A DNA stretch of 64,000 bases. It comes from Xanthomonas sp. SI (GTDB taxonomy: Bacteria > Pseudomonadota > Gammaproteobacteria > Xanthomonadales > Xanthomonadaceae). A program made the translations under genes and the position numbers. Below the pieces are notes generated by a model. The model saw only the letters and a list, made by a program, of their open reading frames with translations, was not told the DNA's origin and did not search any database. Below are positions 9,824 through 19,921 of this stretch, in pieces; the first letter of the stretch is position 1, and each line of letters opens with the position of its first letter. The stretch is from positions 930,001 through 994,000 of the forward strand of contig NZ_CP051261.1 in the NCBI RefSeq assembly GCF_014236855.1, given 5' to 3'.

Positions 9824-10749
9824 GCGCGGCCGTCGCCGTTCCCGCCGGCGCCACGCGGCGCGCGCTGTGGCAGTTGTTGCTGGCCGAAGTGCTGATCGGC
9901 TCGGTCGGCGTGTTCGTGCACGAGAGCGGGCAGGACCCGGTGACCGCGGTGTTCTACCGCTGCCTGTTCGGCGCGTTGTTCCTCACCGTGTGCGGGCTGC
10001 TCGGCGGCCAGCTGCGCGGGCTGTGGCGCGAGCGCGGGCTGCTGCGCGACGCCACGATCAGCGGCGTGCTGCTGGTGCTGAACTGGGTGGCGCTGTTCGC
10101 CGGCATGGCGCGCTCGTCGATCGGCGTGGCGACGATGGTCTACCACGTGTTCCCGTTCGTGATGCTGCTCCTGGCCGCGATGCTGCAAGGCGAGCGCACG
10201 CGCCGCAGCGACCTGGGCTGGACGCTGTTGGCCTTCGTCGGCGTGGCGTGCTCGGCGGATCCGGCGCGGCTCTGGCACACCGCAGATCGCGGCTACCTGC
10301 TCGGCATCGCGCTGACCTTGCTGGCCGCGCTGCTGTGCGGCGCGTCGCTGTTGATGTCGCGGCGCATCAGCCGCGAGCGGCCGCTGGCGGTGGTGACGGT
10401 GCAGTGCTGGGTGGGCACGCTGCTGCTGGCGGGATTTTCCAGCGGCAGCGCGTTGCATACCGGCATGCACTGGCTGTGGCTGGTTGGCCTGGGGGTGATC
10501 CACAGCGGCATCGTCTACGTGCTGTTCTACTCGTCCTACCGGCACCTGCACGTGGCGACGATCGCGATCCTGGCGTTCGTGTACCCGCTGGTCACCCTGC
10601 TGCTGGACTTCCTGCTGTACGGTCACCGGCTGGTGCCGGTGCAATGGCTGGGCCTGGCGCTGATCGTGCTTGGCACGCTGGCGGTGAACCTGAAATGGCG
10701 TTGGCCGCAGCGCGCCGCAGGCGCGGCGGCAGGCGGCGTAGTGCCCTAG
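9820..10749 (+). CDS. EamA/DMT-family inner-membrane transporter
   Basis: A 309-residue protein with about ten membrane helices in two EamA halves, typical of drug/metabolite exporters. The start is a GTG at 9820 that overlaps the TGA of the isomerase gene (GTGA), so the two are translationally coupled. The upstream ATG at 9748 would lie well inside the isomerase gene and is less likely. Its partnership with a PhzF-like enzyme under a MocR regulator suggests export of an amino-acid-like metabolite; the substrate is unknown. Confidence 0.88.
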   Translation: MSAAVAVPAGATRRALWQLLLAEVLIGSVGVFVHESGQDPVTAVFYRCLFGALFLTVCGLLGGQLRGLWRERGLLRDATISGVLLVLNWVALFAGMARSSIGVATMVYHVFPFVMLLLAAMLQGERTRRSDLGWTLLAFVGVACSADPARLWHTADRGYLLGIALTLLAALLCGASLLMSRRISRERPLAVVTVQCWVGTLLLAGFSSGSALHTGMHWLWLVGLGVIHSGIVYVLFYSSYRHLHVATIAILAFVYPLVTLLLDFLLYGHRLVPVQWLGLALIVLGTLAVNLKWRWPQRAAGAAAGGVVP

Positions 10750-10774
10750 ATGCTCATTGCAGTCGGCGAAGCAC

Positions 10775-10843
10775 TGTAGGAGCGGCTTCAGCCGCGACAG
10801 ACTTTTTCAGCAAGGCCTGTCGCGACTGAAGTCGCTCCTACAG
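10775..10843. repeat. REP-like inverted pair (copy 2)
   Basis: TGTAGGAGCGGCTTCAGCCG faces GACTGAAGTCGCTCCTACAG across a short spacer. It is 3' of the EamA gene, between it and a convergent gene, where it could act as a bidirectional terminator. Confidence 0.88.
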
Positions 10844-10908
10844 GTGTCATCGCCTGCACCAAGGCTGATCTATCCGATCCACGTCGTCGCGGGCATGCGG
10901 CGATGCGC

Positions 10909-11247
10909 TCAACGCACGTTGCGCAATTCCCAGCCGCTGCCGGCGAGCAGGCGCATGCGTTGCTTGAGGATGTCGCCGGGAATGCTGGTGGTGGCGACCA
11001 GATCGATGCGCAGGTCGTCCTGCTTACCGCTGACCGTGGCGGCTGCATCGACCACGCCCAGCGACGGGTCCACGTCGTCCGGTTCCGGCTGCAGCGCGCG
11101 CCAGCGCTCGAACCAGGCGGGGCTGCTCAAGGCCTGCTGCAACTGCTCGGCGAAGGCGTCGGCGCCGTTGGCGCTGAAGCTGAGCGAGGGCTCGCTGCCG
11201 CGTGCGCGGGCAGGGTCGGGCAAGCTGATCGAATAGGTCACGGCCAT
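10909..11247 (-). CDS. Conserved-looking hypothetical protein, 112 residues
   Basis: A small soluble acidic protein starting MAVTYSISLPDPARARG and ending SGWELRNVR. It has no signal peptide, membrane segment or catalytic motif that I recognise. Normal base composition, an appropriate start and its clean placement between two REP-like pairs support a real gene. The context gives no clear function. Confidence 0.7.
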   Translation of the reverse strand: MAVTYSISLPDPARARGSEPSLSFSANGADAFAEQLQQALSSPAWFERWRALQPEPDDVDPSLGVVDAAATVSGKQDDLRIDLVATTSIPGDILKQRMRLLAGSGWELRNVR

Positions 11248-11322
11248 GGCGGTTCCTCTGTGGAGCGGTGCGGCGCAGCCTAGCAGGCGGCGTCGTGAGT
11301 GGGCTGTCTACGCTGCGATCCC

Positions 11323-11389
11323 TGTAGGAGCGGCTTCAGCCGCGACCAGCTGCCGATCGCACCTGTCGCGGCTGAAGCCGCTCCTACAA
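11323..11389. repeat. REP-like inverted pair (copy 3)
   Basis: Another TGTAGGAGCGGCTTCAGCCG arm facing its reverse complement. It lies between the start of the 112-residue hypothetical gene and the end of the degV-type gene, both on the minus strand. Confidence 0.88.
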
Positions 11390-11411
11390 CGACAGGATCC
11401 GCCCGCAACGT

Positions 11412-12353
11412 CTAGGCGAACGCATGCGGCCCATCGGCGAAACCCAGGGTGAGCGCGCCCTTGCCGACGTTGACCATGCCAGTCAGGCTCATCACGCTCT
11501 CCAGCACCTCCACCGCGTGCGCCTCACAGACCTGGCGCAGTGCCGCGTAGCCGGGCAGGGCGCGCAGTTCGCTCAGTTCGCCGCCGTAGCTCAGGCACAG
11601 CGTCGGCGTCATCAGCCCGGCGGCGACGCGCTTGCCGACGAACTCGAACAGCTTCTGCACCGCGGCGTCGAAGCCCTTGATCTTGGCCACCGGCGCGGTT
11701 TCGCCGCGATAGCCGTGCAGCACCGGCTTGATGTCCAGCGCGGTGCCGAGCGCGGCGCTGATCAGGCCGACGCTGCGGTCGCCCTTGCTGCGCGCGCGGG
11801 CGCGCATGTAGTACAGGTCGCGGGTGATCATGTAGCCGTGCACGTTGCCGGCCAGTTCCTCCAGCCGTTCGCGGATCGCCTGCACGCTGGCCCCGGCCGC
11901 GCGCAGGCGTACCGCCTCCACCGCGGTCACCGCCTGCGCGGCGAACAGGTTCTGCGTGTCGATCACCCGCAGCGCGAACGGCGAGGTGTGCCCGGCGGCC
12001 TGCCGGATCGGCTTGTAGTCGTTGAGGATGGCGAAACTGGCCTGCAGCGCATGCTGGTGGATCGGGCTGCGGGTCTTGGTGATGGTCATGCAGAACACGT
12101 GGTCGTAGTCGATCACCAGCCGGCTCAGGAACAGCTCGCGGATCTGCGCCACGCTGAACGGAATGGTCTCCGCTTCGGCGCCGTGCTCGGCCACGTGCGC
12201 ATGCAGGAAGCTGAGCGTGGCTTCCTCGTCGCGATGGTCGGCCAGCACCGCCTCGCCGATGCGCACGCTGATCGGCAGCAACACGATGTTGTTGTCTGCG
12301 ATGTAGTCCTGCGGCAAGTCGCAGGCAGAATCCACCACGATCCCGATACGCAT
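11412..12353 (-). CDS. DegV-family fatty-acid-binding protein
   Basis: A 313-residue DegV-type protein beginning MRIGIVVDSACDLPQDYI, the characteristic first strand with the Ser that contacts the bound fatty-acid carboxylate. The second lobe carries GLISAALGTALDIKPVL and ends near SLTGMVNVGKGALTLGF. In Gram-positives such proteins (FakB) present fatty acids to the kinase FakA. No kinase gene is visible here, so the role in this organism is open. Confidence 0.88.
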   Translation of the reverse strand: MRIGIVVDSACDLPQDYIADNNIVLLPISVRIGEAVLADHRDEEATLSFLHAHVAEHGAEAETIPFSVAQIRELFLSRLVIDYDHVFCMTITKTRSPIHQHALQASFAILNDYKPIRQAAGHTSPFALRVIDTQNLFAAQAVTAVEAVRLRAAGASVQAIRERLEELAGNVHGYMITRDLYYMRARARSKGDRSVGLISAALGTALDIKPVLHGYRGETAPVAKIKGFDAAVQKLFEFVGKRVAAGLMTPTLCLSYGGELSELRALPGYAALRQVCEAHAVEVLESVMSLTGMVNVGKGALTLGFADGPHAFA

Positions 12354-12427
12354 CTGGCCCCCTCCGGCGTTGCGCCTCGTCAGTACCGGCTAGGTTAGCG
12401 CAGACGCCTGGCGACGTCGCGGCCGGC

Positions 12428-13056
12428 TCAGCCGCCGCGCTGCACGGCGACCGGCAGCGCCGCCAGCCGCGCCATCTCGCCGCGCTGCAGCAGCCGCGGA
12501 TCGGCCAATAGCGCTTGCATCAGCGGATGCGCATCGTTGCCCCAGAGCAAGGTCTCGCCGATCTGCAGCGTCGGCACGCCGAACACGCCCGCGGCGATCG
12601 CCTTTCGGTATTTGCGCGCAACCGTGCCTTGACCTGCGGATCGCCGACGGCGGCGGCCGCATCGGCGATGCCCAGCGCCTGCGCAACCGGCGCCAGTGCG
12701 GCGGCATCGTCGCCGGCATGGCCATCGCGCCACAGCCAATCGAACAGCGCGTCGATCGCCTGCGGCGTGCTACCGGCGGCGATGCACAGCCGTAGCGCGG
12801 CCAGCGGGTTGAACGGATGCGCCGGCGGAAACCGCAGCGGCACGCCTTCCTGCTGCGCCTGCCACTGCACGAACTGATAGGTGAAGCTGCGTTTGTGCGG
12901 GATCTCCGCCGGTCCGCGCGTGTGCAGATGCTGCAGCACCGCGCCGAACACGATCCGCACCGGTTCGATCCGCGCGAACTCGGGCAGCGCCTTGAGCTTG
13001 TGCCAGTGCAGATAGGAAAACGGCGAGACGAAATCGAAATACCAGCGCAGGCGCAT
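12428..13056 (-). pseudogene. Frameshifted DsbA-family (HCCA isomerase-like) thioredoxin-fold gene
   Basis: The ATG at 13056 opens a protein starting MRLRWYFDFVSPFSYLHWHK, typical of 2-hydroxychromene-2-carboxylate isomerase-type DsbA-family proteins. This frame stays family-like to VKARLRANTE (about 12607) and then turns into arginine-rich nonsense. The rest, AIAAGVFGVPTLQIGETLLWG to the stop at 12428, continues in another frame. The total span is 629 bases, one short of 210 codons, which points to a single-base deletion near 12603-12612, next to a short A run. It is either a recent mutation or a sequencing error. Confidence 0.82.
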
Positions 13057-13380
13057 GAGCGGGCTCCGGTCGGGGATGCGCCAGCTTACTCGCCTGCCGG
13101 TCTGCGGCGCAGCGTGTTGCACTGCGGCGCATGCCGCGTTCGTGAACGTGTTGCAACCGGCACGCTGGACGCTGCGGTAGACAATGCGTCGCCGCCGATC
13201 TCGATGGCGTATGGGAACTGGGAACGCGCGCACGCTGCCGGTCGCGATCGCGTGGCGCTATTGCCGCAGCGCATGCCGCTCGACGTTCTTCGCATAGCTC
13301 GTGCCGCGCCTCTCTTGCTAGCGTCCGCCGCGACAGCACCTCCGCTGCCGTGCCTGCCGACCTCTTGGGAGAAACCGAAC

Positions 13381-14199
13381 ATGCATGATGTCCAGATCGC
13401 TCCGATCGCCGCACCGCAGCTGCGCGCCGCCGTGCCACGCGCGCGCTTGCGCCGGTGCCTGCTGCAAGCCTTGTTCGCCGTGTCGTGCCTGGCGGCCGCG
13501 CCGCTGGCCTTGGCCGGGCCTTACAAGATCTTCGGCAACCACTATGCGTGGGTCAACAATTTCAACGACCCCAACAACGTCATCCAGGGCACCTTCGGCA
13601 CCGGCAGCACGCCGGAGCTGAGGGTCACCTTCAATTTCGCCAACTCCAGCCTGTACGGGTATCCGGCGATCGTGCGCGGCTGGCACTACGACTGGAATCC
13701 GACCAGCGATACCTTGTTCCCACGGCAGGTGTCGTCGCTGAGCACGATCCCGGTCAAGTTCAACTACAGCGCCGGCGGCAGCAACCTGGGCGGCGATTTC
13801 GCCTACGACCTGTTCTTCCGCCACGACACCAGCAAGGGCGTGCCGCAGCTGGAAGTGATGATCTGGGGCGGGCACAACTCCTGGCCGATCGGCACGCTCA
13901 GCGCCAGCAACGTGATCAGCGCCGGCGGCTATACCTTCGACCTGTGGGAAGGCAACAACAGCGCCGCCGGCTACTACGTCTACACGTTCATCCCGCACGG
14001 CACCGCCGGCCAGCCCAACCTGCCCACCAGCGGCAACCTCAACGTCGACGTCAAGCCGTTCCTGAACTGGCTGCAGGCCAACCGCAGCAAGGACGGCCGT
14101 TACAGCAACGCGCTGTACCTGCATGTGGTCGAGGCCGGCTTCGAGGTGGTGCGCGGCAACGGCTGGGCCAAGGTCAGCGCGACCATCGACGCGCATTGA
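13381..14199 (+). CDS. Secreted GH12-family endoglucanase/xyloglucanase
   Basis: A 272-residue protein with an N-terminal signal peptide (hydrophobic LLQALFAVSCLAAAPLALA, cleavage near AGP) and a GH12 beta-jelly-roll domain. The likely nucleophile is Glu158 in LEVMIWGG and the acid/base Glu255 in AGFEVVRGNGWAKV, matching the two-glutamate arrangement of the family. GYPAIVRGWHYDW and GDFAYDLFFRHD are family-like. The start at 13381 follows a GGGAGA ribosome site. It probably cleaves beta-1,4-glucan or xyloglucan of plant cell walls outside the cell; the exact substrate is not decided by sequence. Confidence 0.87.
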   Translation: MHDVQIAPIAAPQLRAAVPRARLRRCLLQALFAVSCLAAAPLALAGPYKIFGNHYAWVNNFNDPNNVIQGTFGTGSTPELRVTFNFANSSLYGYPAIVRGWHYDWNPTSDTLFPRQVSSLSTIPVKFNYSAGGSNLGGDFAYDLFFRHDTSKGVPQLEVMIWGGHNSWPIGTLSASNVISAGGYTFDLWEGNNSAAGYYVYTFIPHGTAGQPNLPTSGNLNVDVKPFLNWLQANRSKDGRYSNALYLHVVEAGFEVVRGNGWAKVSATIDAH

Positions 14200-14212
14200 G
14201 TCGCGCGCCGCA

Positions 14213-14236
14213 GCGACGGCCAGGCCGGGCCGTCGC
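14213..14236. terminator. Hairpin 3' of the GH12 gene, no T tract
   Basis: GCGACGGCC (14213-14221) and GGCCGTCGC (14228-14236) form a perfect 9-bp stem with a six-base loop, 14 bases after the stop codon. There is no T run, so termination or mRNA 3'-end stabilisation is only a possibility. Confidence 0.4.
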
Positions 14237-14420
14237 CGCCATGGCGGGAAGTTCCCGGCATCGATGCTGGCGCGCCGGTAATAGCCGGCGCCAGCGGAGC
14301 GGACCGGAGTGCCGCACTTGTCGTCGCGGCGCAACCGCGGACGCTTGCAGAGCAGCAGCCGGGCCACGCCGCGTGTCGCGACGTCCTGCGTCGCGGCACG
14401 CAGCGCCTGTACCACTCGCG

Positions 14421-15706
14421 CTACTGCGTATACGCCCGCGGCAGCGCGCCGGCCTGCTTCATGTAGCGGTCGCGCAGTTCGGTCTGGCGCGAACGCATCG
14501 GCATCGCGCGGCCGCCCAGCCAGACCTGTTCGGCGTAGTGGGCCACGTCCAGTGGATCGCCTTCCCACAGAACCAGGTCGGCGAGTTTGCCGGGGGCGAT
14601 GCTGCCGAGCCTGTCGCCCACGCCCAGCGCCTCGGCCGGAACCCGGGTCAGGCCGGCCAGGCCGTCTTCCCAGGGTAGCCCGTGCGCTACCGCGTTGCCG
14701 GCCAGCTGGCGCTGCTTGCGCGCGTTGTGCGAGCCGTCGCCGCCTTGGGTGAAGCTCACCGCGACGCCGGCCGCGTGCAGGCGCGCGGCGTTCTCCAGGG
14801 TGGCGCCGATCTGGTCGAAGCTGGCCGGCAGGTCGTCCAGCGCGTTGACGAACACCGGCACCTGCGCCCTGGCCAGTTCCGGCGCCAGTTTCCACGCCTC
14901 GTCGCCGCCGGCGATGGCGATGCGCACCTTCTCGCGTTGCGCCCAGCGCAGCAGCTGGCGGATGTCGGCGGCGCGGTTCACCGCCACCACGATGCGACCC
15001 TGGCCGGCCAGGTACCTGGCCAGCACGGCGCGCCCGGCCGGGGTCAGCAAGGCATGCGGCGAGTCGGCCGGCATGCGTCCGCGCGCTTCGGCCACCAACT
15101 GGTCGAGCAGCATCCATTGCGCGGCGCGCGACTTGCCGCTCAGTTCCAGCGCGTCGCTGCCCAGGCGCACGTACAGCGCGCGTGGGCCGATCGGGTCGGC
15201 GCCGCCGTCCAGGCGCATCACCGCGCCCTGGCCGGCGATGAAGGCGCCGCCGCTGTTGGCGCCGAGCGCGGTGAAGCCGATGCCCTCCACGCGCGCGACC
15301 GGGATCAGCACCGAGTCGGGGTTGTAGGCCAGGGTCACGTCGAACTCCGGGCGCATCGGCTGGTCGTGCGGCAGGCTCAGCGCGCTGTCCACGGTGGAGG
15401 ACTCGCCGGACACTTCCTCGATGCCGATCTCGGTGATGCCGCCGAACAGCGCGGGGGTCAGCGGGCGGCCCTTGGCCTCGATCACCGCGACCCCGGCCGG
15501 TGCCGACAAGCCGCTGCCGACCGCGCGGATAGTGCCGCCCTGGACCAGCACGTCGGCGTTCTGCAGCGTGCCGCGCGCGCTGGCGGTATGCACGGTGGCG
15601 CCGCGGATCAGCACGTCCTGGGCGAAGGCGGGCGCGCTGCCCAGGGCCAGGCAGGCCGCGATGAGCAGGCGTTGCGCCAGGTGGCGCGAGGGCGGAGCGG
15701 AGCGGC

Positions 15707-15710
<4 letters not shown>
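14421..15710 (-). CDS. Amidohydrolase-like secreted protein lacking the metal HxH motif
   Basis: A 429-residue protein with a signal peptide (LLIAACLALGSAPAFAQ) and an amidohydrolase-type composite domain: an N-terminal strand region DVLIRGATVHTASARG and a C-terminal GVGDRLGSIAPGKLADLVLW. Where a zinc amidohydrolase has PG(I/V)IDxHxH, this protein reads LTPALFGGITEIGIEE with no histidine, so the normal metal site seems lost. Its ATG overlaps the TGA of the preceding amidohydrolase (ATGA), so the two are co-translated. It may be a partner subunit or pseudoenzyme of that protein. Confidence 0.82.
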
Positions 15711-17107
<1,397 letters not shown>

Positions 17108-17282
17108 CAGATTTTCCCCGGATGTTGGCTGGCAGCGTTGGCGCCGCCTGCGCACGCTAGCCCGAGCCGGCGCGCTTGCCAAGTGCGGGCGGTGGCGGCC
17201 GCATGCCGGCGGCGCCGCGGCGCACACCGCATGCCGACGCCGGATCGGGTATAGAGGCCGATTGCCGACCGATGGAAATGCG

Positions 17283-17828
17283 ATGACCGAGATCCTGCCC
17301 TGCGATGTCGTGGAGTTCTGGCGCAGCGCCGGCCGCGAACGCTGGTTCGCCGCCAACGACTCGTTCGATGCGAACGTCCGCCAGAATTTGCTGGACGCGC
17401 ATCACGCCGCGGCGCGGGACGAATACGCGGCGTGGATGGGCAGCGCGGAGGGCGCGCTGGCGCTGCTGCTGTTGCTCGACCAGGTGCCGCGCAACGCCTT
17501 TCGCGGCAGCGCGCACGCCTACGCCACCGATGGCCTGGCGCGGCGCTACGCGCAATGGGCGTTGGCGGCCGGCTTCGACCAGCAGGTCGAGCCGGGGTTG
17601 CGCATGTTCTTCTACCTGCCGTACGAACACGCCGAGGATCCGGGCCTGCAGCGCGAGGCGGTGGAGCTGTTCAGCGCGCTCGGCGATGCCGACAGCCTGC
17701 AGTGGGCCACGCAGCACGAGGACATCATCCAGCGCTTCGGCCGCTTCCCGCATCGCAATGCGGCGCTGGGGCGGGAGAGCACGCAGGACGAGCAGCGGTT
17801 TCTGGACGAGGGCGGTTTCGCCGGTTGA
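17283..17828 (+). CDS. DUF924-family protein
   Basis: A 181-residue alpha-helical protein matching DUF924 (TPR-like helical repeats). Typical motifs are VVEFWRSAGRERWF at the start, LLLLLDQVPRNAFRG in the middle, MFFYLPYEHAEDPGLQ and the conserved IIQRFGRFPHRNAALGR near the end. The ATG at 17283 is favoured over 17262. The biochemical role of the family is not established. Confidence 0.9.
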   Translation: MTEILPCDVVEFWRSAGRERWFAANDSFDANVRQNLLDAHHAAARDEYAAWMGSAEGALALLLLLDQVPRNAFRGSAHAYATDGLARRYAQWALAAGFDQQVEPGLRMFFYLPYEHAEDPGLQREAVELFSALGDADSLQWATQHEDIIQRFGRFPHRNAALGRESTQDEQRFLDEGGFAG

Positions 17829-17851
17829 GTGGCGCGCCGCGGTAGCGCTGT

Positions 17852-17920
17852 TGTAGGAGCGGCTTCAGCCGCGACAGGTTGTATCCGGAGAGTCTGTCGC
17901 GGCTGAAGCCGCTCCTACAG
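17852..17920. repeat. REP-like inverted pair (copy 4)
   Basis: Inverted TGTAGGAGCGGCTTCAGCCG arms with a spacer of about 25 bases. They sit between the convergent DUF924 gene and the next minus-strand gene, a typical position for a bidirectional terminator. Confidence 0.9.
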
Positions 17921-17943
17921 TGCAGCGCCGAGCGTTTTCGCGC

Positions 17944-18834
17944 TCAGCAGCCGCCGACCAGGTCGTCGCTGCGCCATTGGCCATCGACCAGGTGCAGCAG
18001 CCAGAACCCGTAGGTCTCGTAGCCGCTGTGCTGGATCAGGAAATCGACCGTGCCGTCGGCATCGAGATCGGCGAACTGCAGCAGTGCATAGTTGTCCTTG
18101 CGCCCTTCGCAATCGTCACAGCCGTAGTCGGCGAGGATCTTGCGCATGCGCCAACCGCTGTCGCTGCGTTCCAGCACCGCCAGCAGGGTGGTCAGCTTGG
18201 GTGAGGCGCCGTCCGCGTTCGCTGCCGGCGCCGGGTCGTAGACGCTGGCGGTGACCAGCGCCACGTCGTGCCCCGGTCGTTTGGCATCGGCGATCACGGT
18301 CAGTGCCGGCTTCTCGTCGGCCGGCGCCGCAGCCAGATGCGCCAGCAGCCGCTTCAGCGCCGCGGCAGGCAGGCGCTTGCGCACCGACGGATCGGCGCCG
18401 ACGACCTGCAACAGCGCACGCCGCTGCGTGGCATCGGGATCGTGGCGGGTGAAGCGCTGGCCGGGATTGAGGTCGAACGAGGCGAGCAGGGCATCGTGGG
18501 CGAAGGTAGCGCCGTGCGCGGTCTTCAGGCGCACGCGCAGGTCGCCGCCGCACATAGTGTTGTCGTCGACCGAGAACGCCAGCGGGGTCGCCACGCCGTC
18601 CTCGGCGCCTTTGTCGAACACCCGCAGCGGCTTTTTCAGCCCGCGCCAGGCGCCCAGTTCGGCTTCTTCCGACGGCGCGCCGCGCACCGGGATATAGCTC
18701 ATCACCTTCGCCTCGTCCGAGACCGGGGTGACGTAGATCACCGTCTGCGGCGTCGGTGCGGTTGGCGCGGCGGCGGCAGGCAGGGCGGCGAGGCAGAGTA
18801 GTGCTGCGGTCCAGCGTTTCAGTGTGCGTGTCAT
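17944..18834 (-). CDS. Exported hypothetical protein with C-terminal DxDxDG-type loop
   Basis: A 296-residue protein with a signal peptide (MTRTLKRWTAALLCLAALPA, Ala-rich cleavage region). The start at 18834 follows GGGGAGGAAG; an ATG at 18858 lacks such a site. The C-terminal FADLDADGTVDFLIQHSGY resembles an FG-GAP/EF-hand-like calcium loop, and a CDDC pair (YGCDDCEG) precedes it. A second cysteine pair is possible with MCGGD and the terminal GGC. No family function is recognised; a periplasmic or outer-membrane location is likely. Confidence 0.78.
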   Translation of the reverse strand: MTRTLKRWTAALLCLAALPAAAAPTAPTPQTVIYVTPVSDEAKVMSYIPVRGAPSEEAELGAWRGLKKPLRVFDKGAEDGVATPLAFSVDDNTMCGGDLRVRLKTAHGATFAHDALLASFDLNPGQRFTRHDPDATQRRALLQVVGADPSVRKRLPAAALKRLLAHLAAAPADEKPALTVIADAKRPGHDVALVTASVYDPAPAANADGASPKLTTLLAVLERSDSGWRMRKILADYGCDDCEGRKDNYALLQFADLDADGTVDFLIQHSGYETYGFWLLHLVDGQWRSDDLVGGC

Positions 18835-18872
18835 GGCTTGCTTCCTCCCCGGAAGCACAAAAACCGTATCGC

Positions 18873-18904
18873 AAAAAAAGCGGGCGACCCTCTGGATCGC
18901 CCGC
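18873..18904 (-). terminator. Rho-independent terminator of the glutaredoxin gene
   Basis: On the minus strand GCGGGCGA pairs with TCGCCCGC around a nine-base loop and is followed by seven T residues (A run at 18873-18879 on the plus strand). It lies 30 bases beyond the stop of the gene at 18935. Confidence 0.9.
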
Positions 18905-18934
18905 CGTGATGTCGCTGTATCGCGTGCCGCTGGC

Positions 18935-19861
18935 TCAGTATTTCGCCACGCTGCTGTCCACGTCGCTGGCCCAGGCCTCGATGCCGCCGACCACGTTGTG
19001 CACGCGGCTGAAGCCGAGCGCGCGGAACTGCTCGGCGGCCTGCGCGCTGCGCCCGCCGTGGTGGCACAGGAACGCCAGCGCGGTGTCCTTCGGCAGCGCT
19101 TCCAGCTGCGCGCGCTGGTCGCCGTCCAGGGTGCGGAACGGCACGTTCACCGAGGCGATTGCGCGCTCTTCCGGCGGGCGCACGTCCACCAGGATCAGGC
19201 CGCCGGCGCGCACCTGGTCGTCGGCGTCGCGCACGCTCAGTTCCTGCACCGGCTTGGGCGCGTTCGGGTTGTCGATCGCCAGGCCGCGGCCGCGCAGGTC
19301 GTCGACCCAGTCGATGGTGATGCCTTCGGCGCGGCGCGCGCTGGCCAGATCGAACTGCACGCGCAGGCCGTTGGACTCGGCGGCGATGGCGTTGGGGTCG
19401 GTCGGGGCCAGCTGGAAGTTCGGCTGGAACTGCGCGTCGATCGCCAGCGCCAGGGTCGCGCCCGGGGCATCGGCCAGCGCGCCGCGCAGCATGTCGGCGG
19501 CGGCGTCGGTGATGGTGATCGACGGCGGGGTGCGGTCCGGCGCCTGCACGCCGAGCAGTTCGCTCAGCTCGCCGCTGCCGGCCATCTGCAGGATGATGTC
19601 GCTGCCGCCGACCAGTTCGCCGTCCACGTACAGCTGCGGGATGGTCGGCCAATCACCGTAGGCCTTGATGCCTTCGCGGATGTCCTGGTCGGCCAGCACA
19701 TTGACGTGGGCGAAATCGACGCCCAGTTCGTTCAGCGCACCCACCGCCTTGGCGGAGAAGCCGCACTGCGGCATGCTCGGCTGGCCTTTCATGAACAGCA
19801 CGACGCGGTTGGAACTGAGCAGCGTTTCGATGCGGGAACGCAGGGCGGGATCGAGGGACAT
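18935..19861 (-). CDS. Three-module protein: monothiol glutaredoxin, HesB-like, rhodanese
   Basis: A 308-residue fusion. Residues 1-105 are a Grx4/GrxD-type monothiol glutaredoxin with Cys33 in PQCGFS and the glutathione site WPTIPQLYVDGELVGG. Residues 114-205 resemble an IscA/HesB scaffold (ITITDAAADMLR at its start, IDNPNA at its end) but have no cysteine. Residues 215-308 are a rhodanese domain with catalytic Cys266 in FLCHHGGRS. Grx4 proteins handle Fe-S clusters, so the fusion suggests sulfur transfer linked to cluster delivery. The middle module cannot bind a cluster in the normal way. Confidence 0.9.
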   Translation of the reverse strand: MSLDPALRSRIETLLSSNRVVLFMKGQPSMPQCGFSAKAVGALNELGVDFAHVNVLADQDIREGIKAYGDWPTIPQLYVDGELVGGSDIILQMAGSGELSELLGVQAPDRTPPSITITDAAADMLRGALADAPGATLALAIDAQFQPNFQLAPTDPNAIAAESNGLRVQFDLASARRAEGITIDWVDDLRGRGLAIDNPNAPKPVQELSVRDADDQVRAGGLILVDVRPPEERAIASVNVPFRTLDGDQRAQLEALPKDTALAFLCHHGGRSAQAAEQFRALGFSRVHNVVGGIEAWASDVDSSVAKY

Positions 19862-19921
19862 GGCAGTGATTTCGGTCGCTGAGTCGGACCGGTCATTCTA
19901 CGCCGCATGGCATCATGGGGC

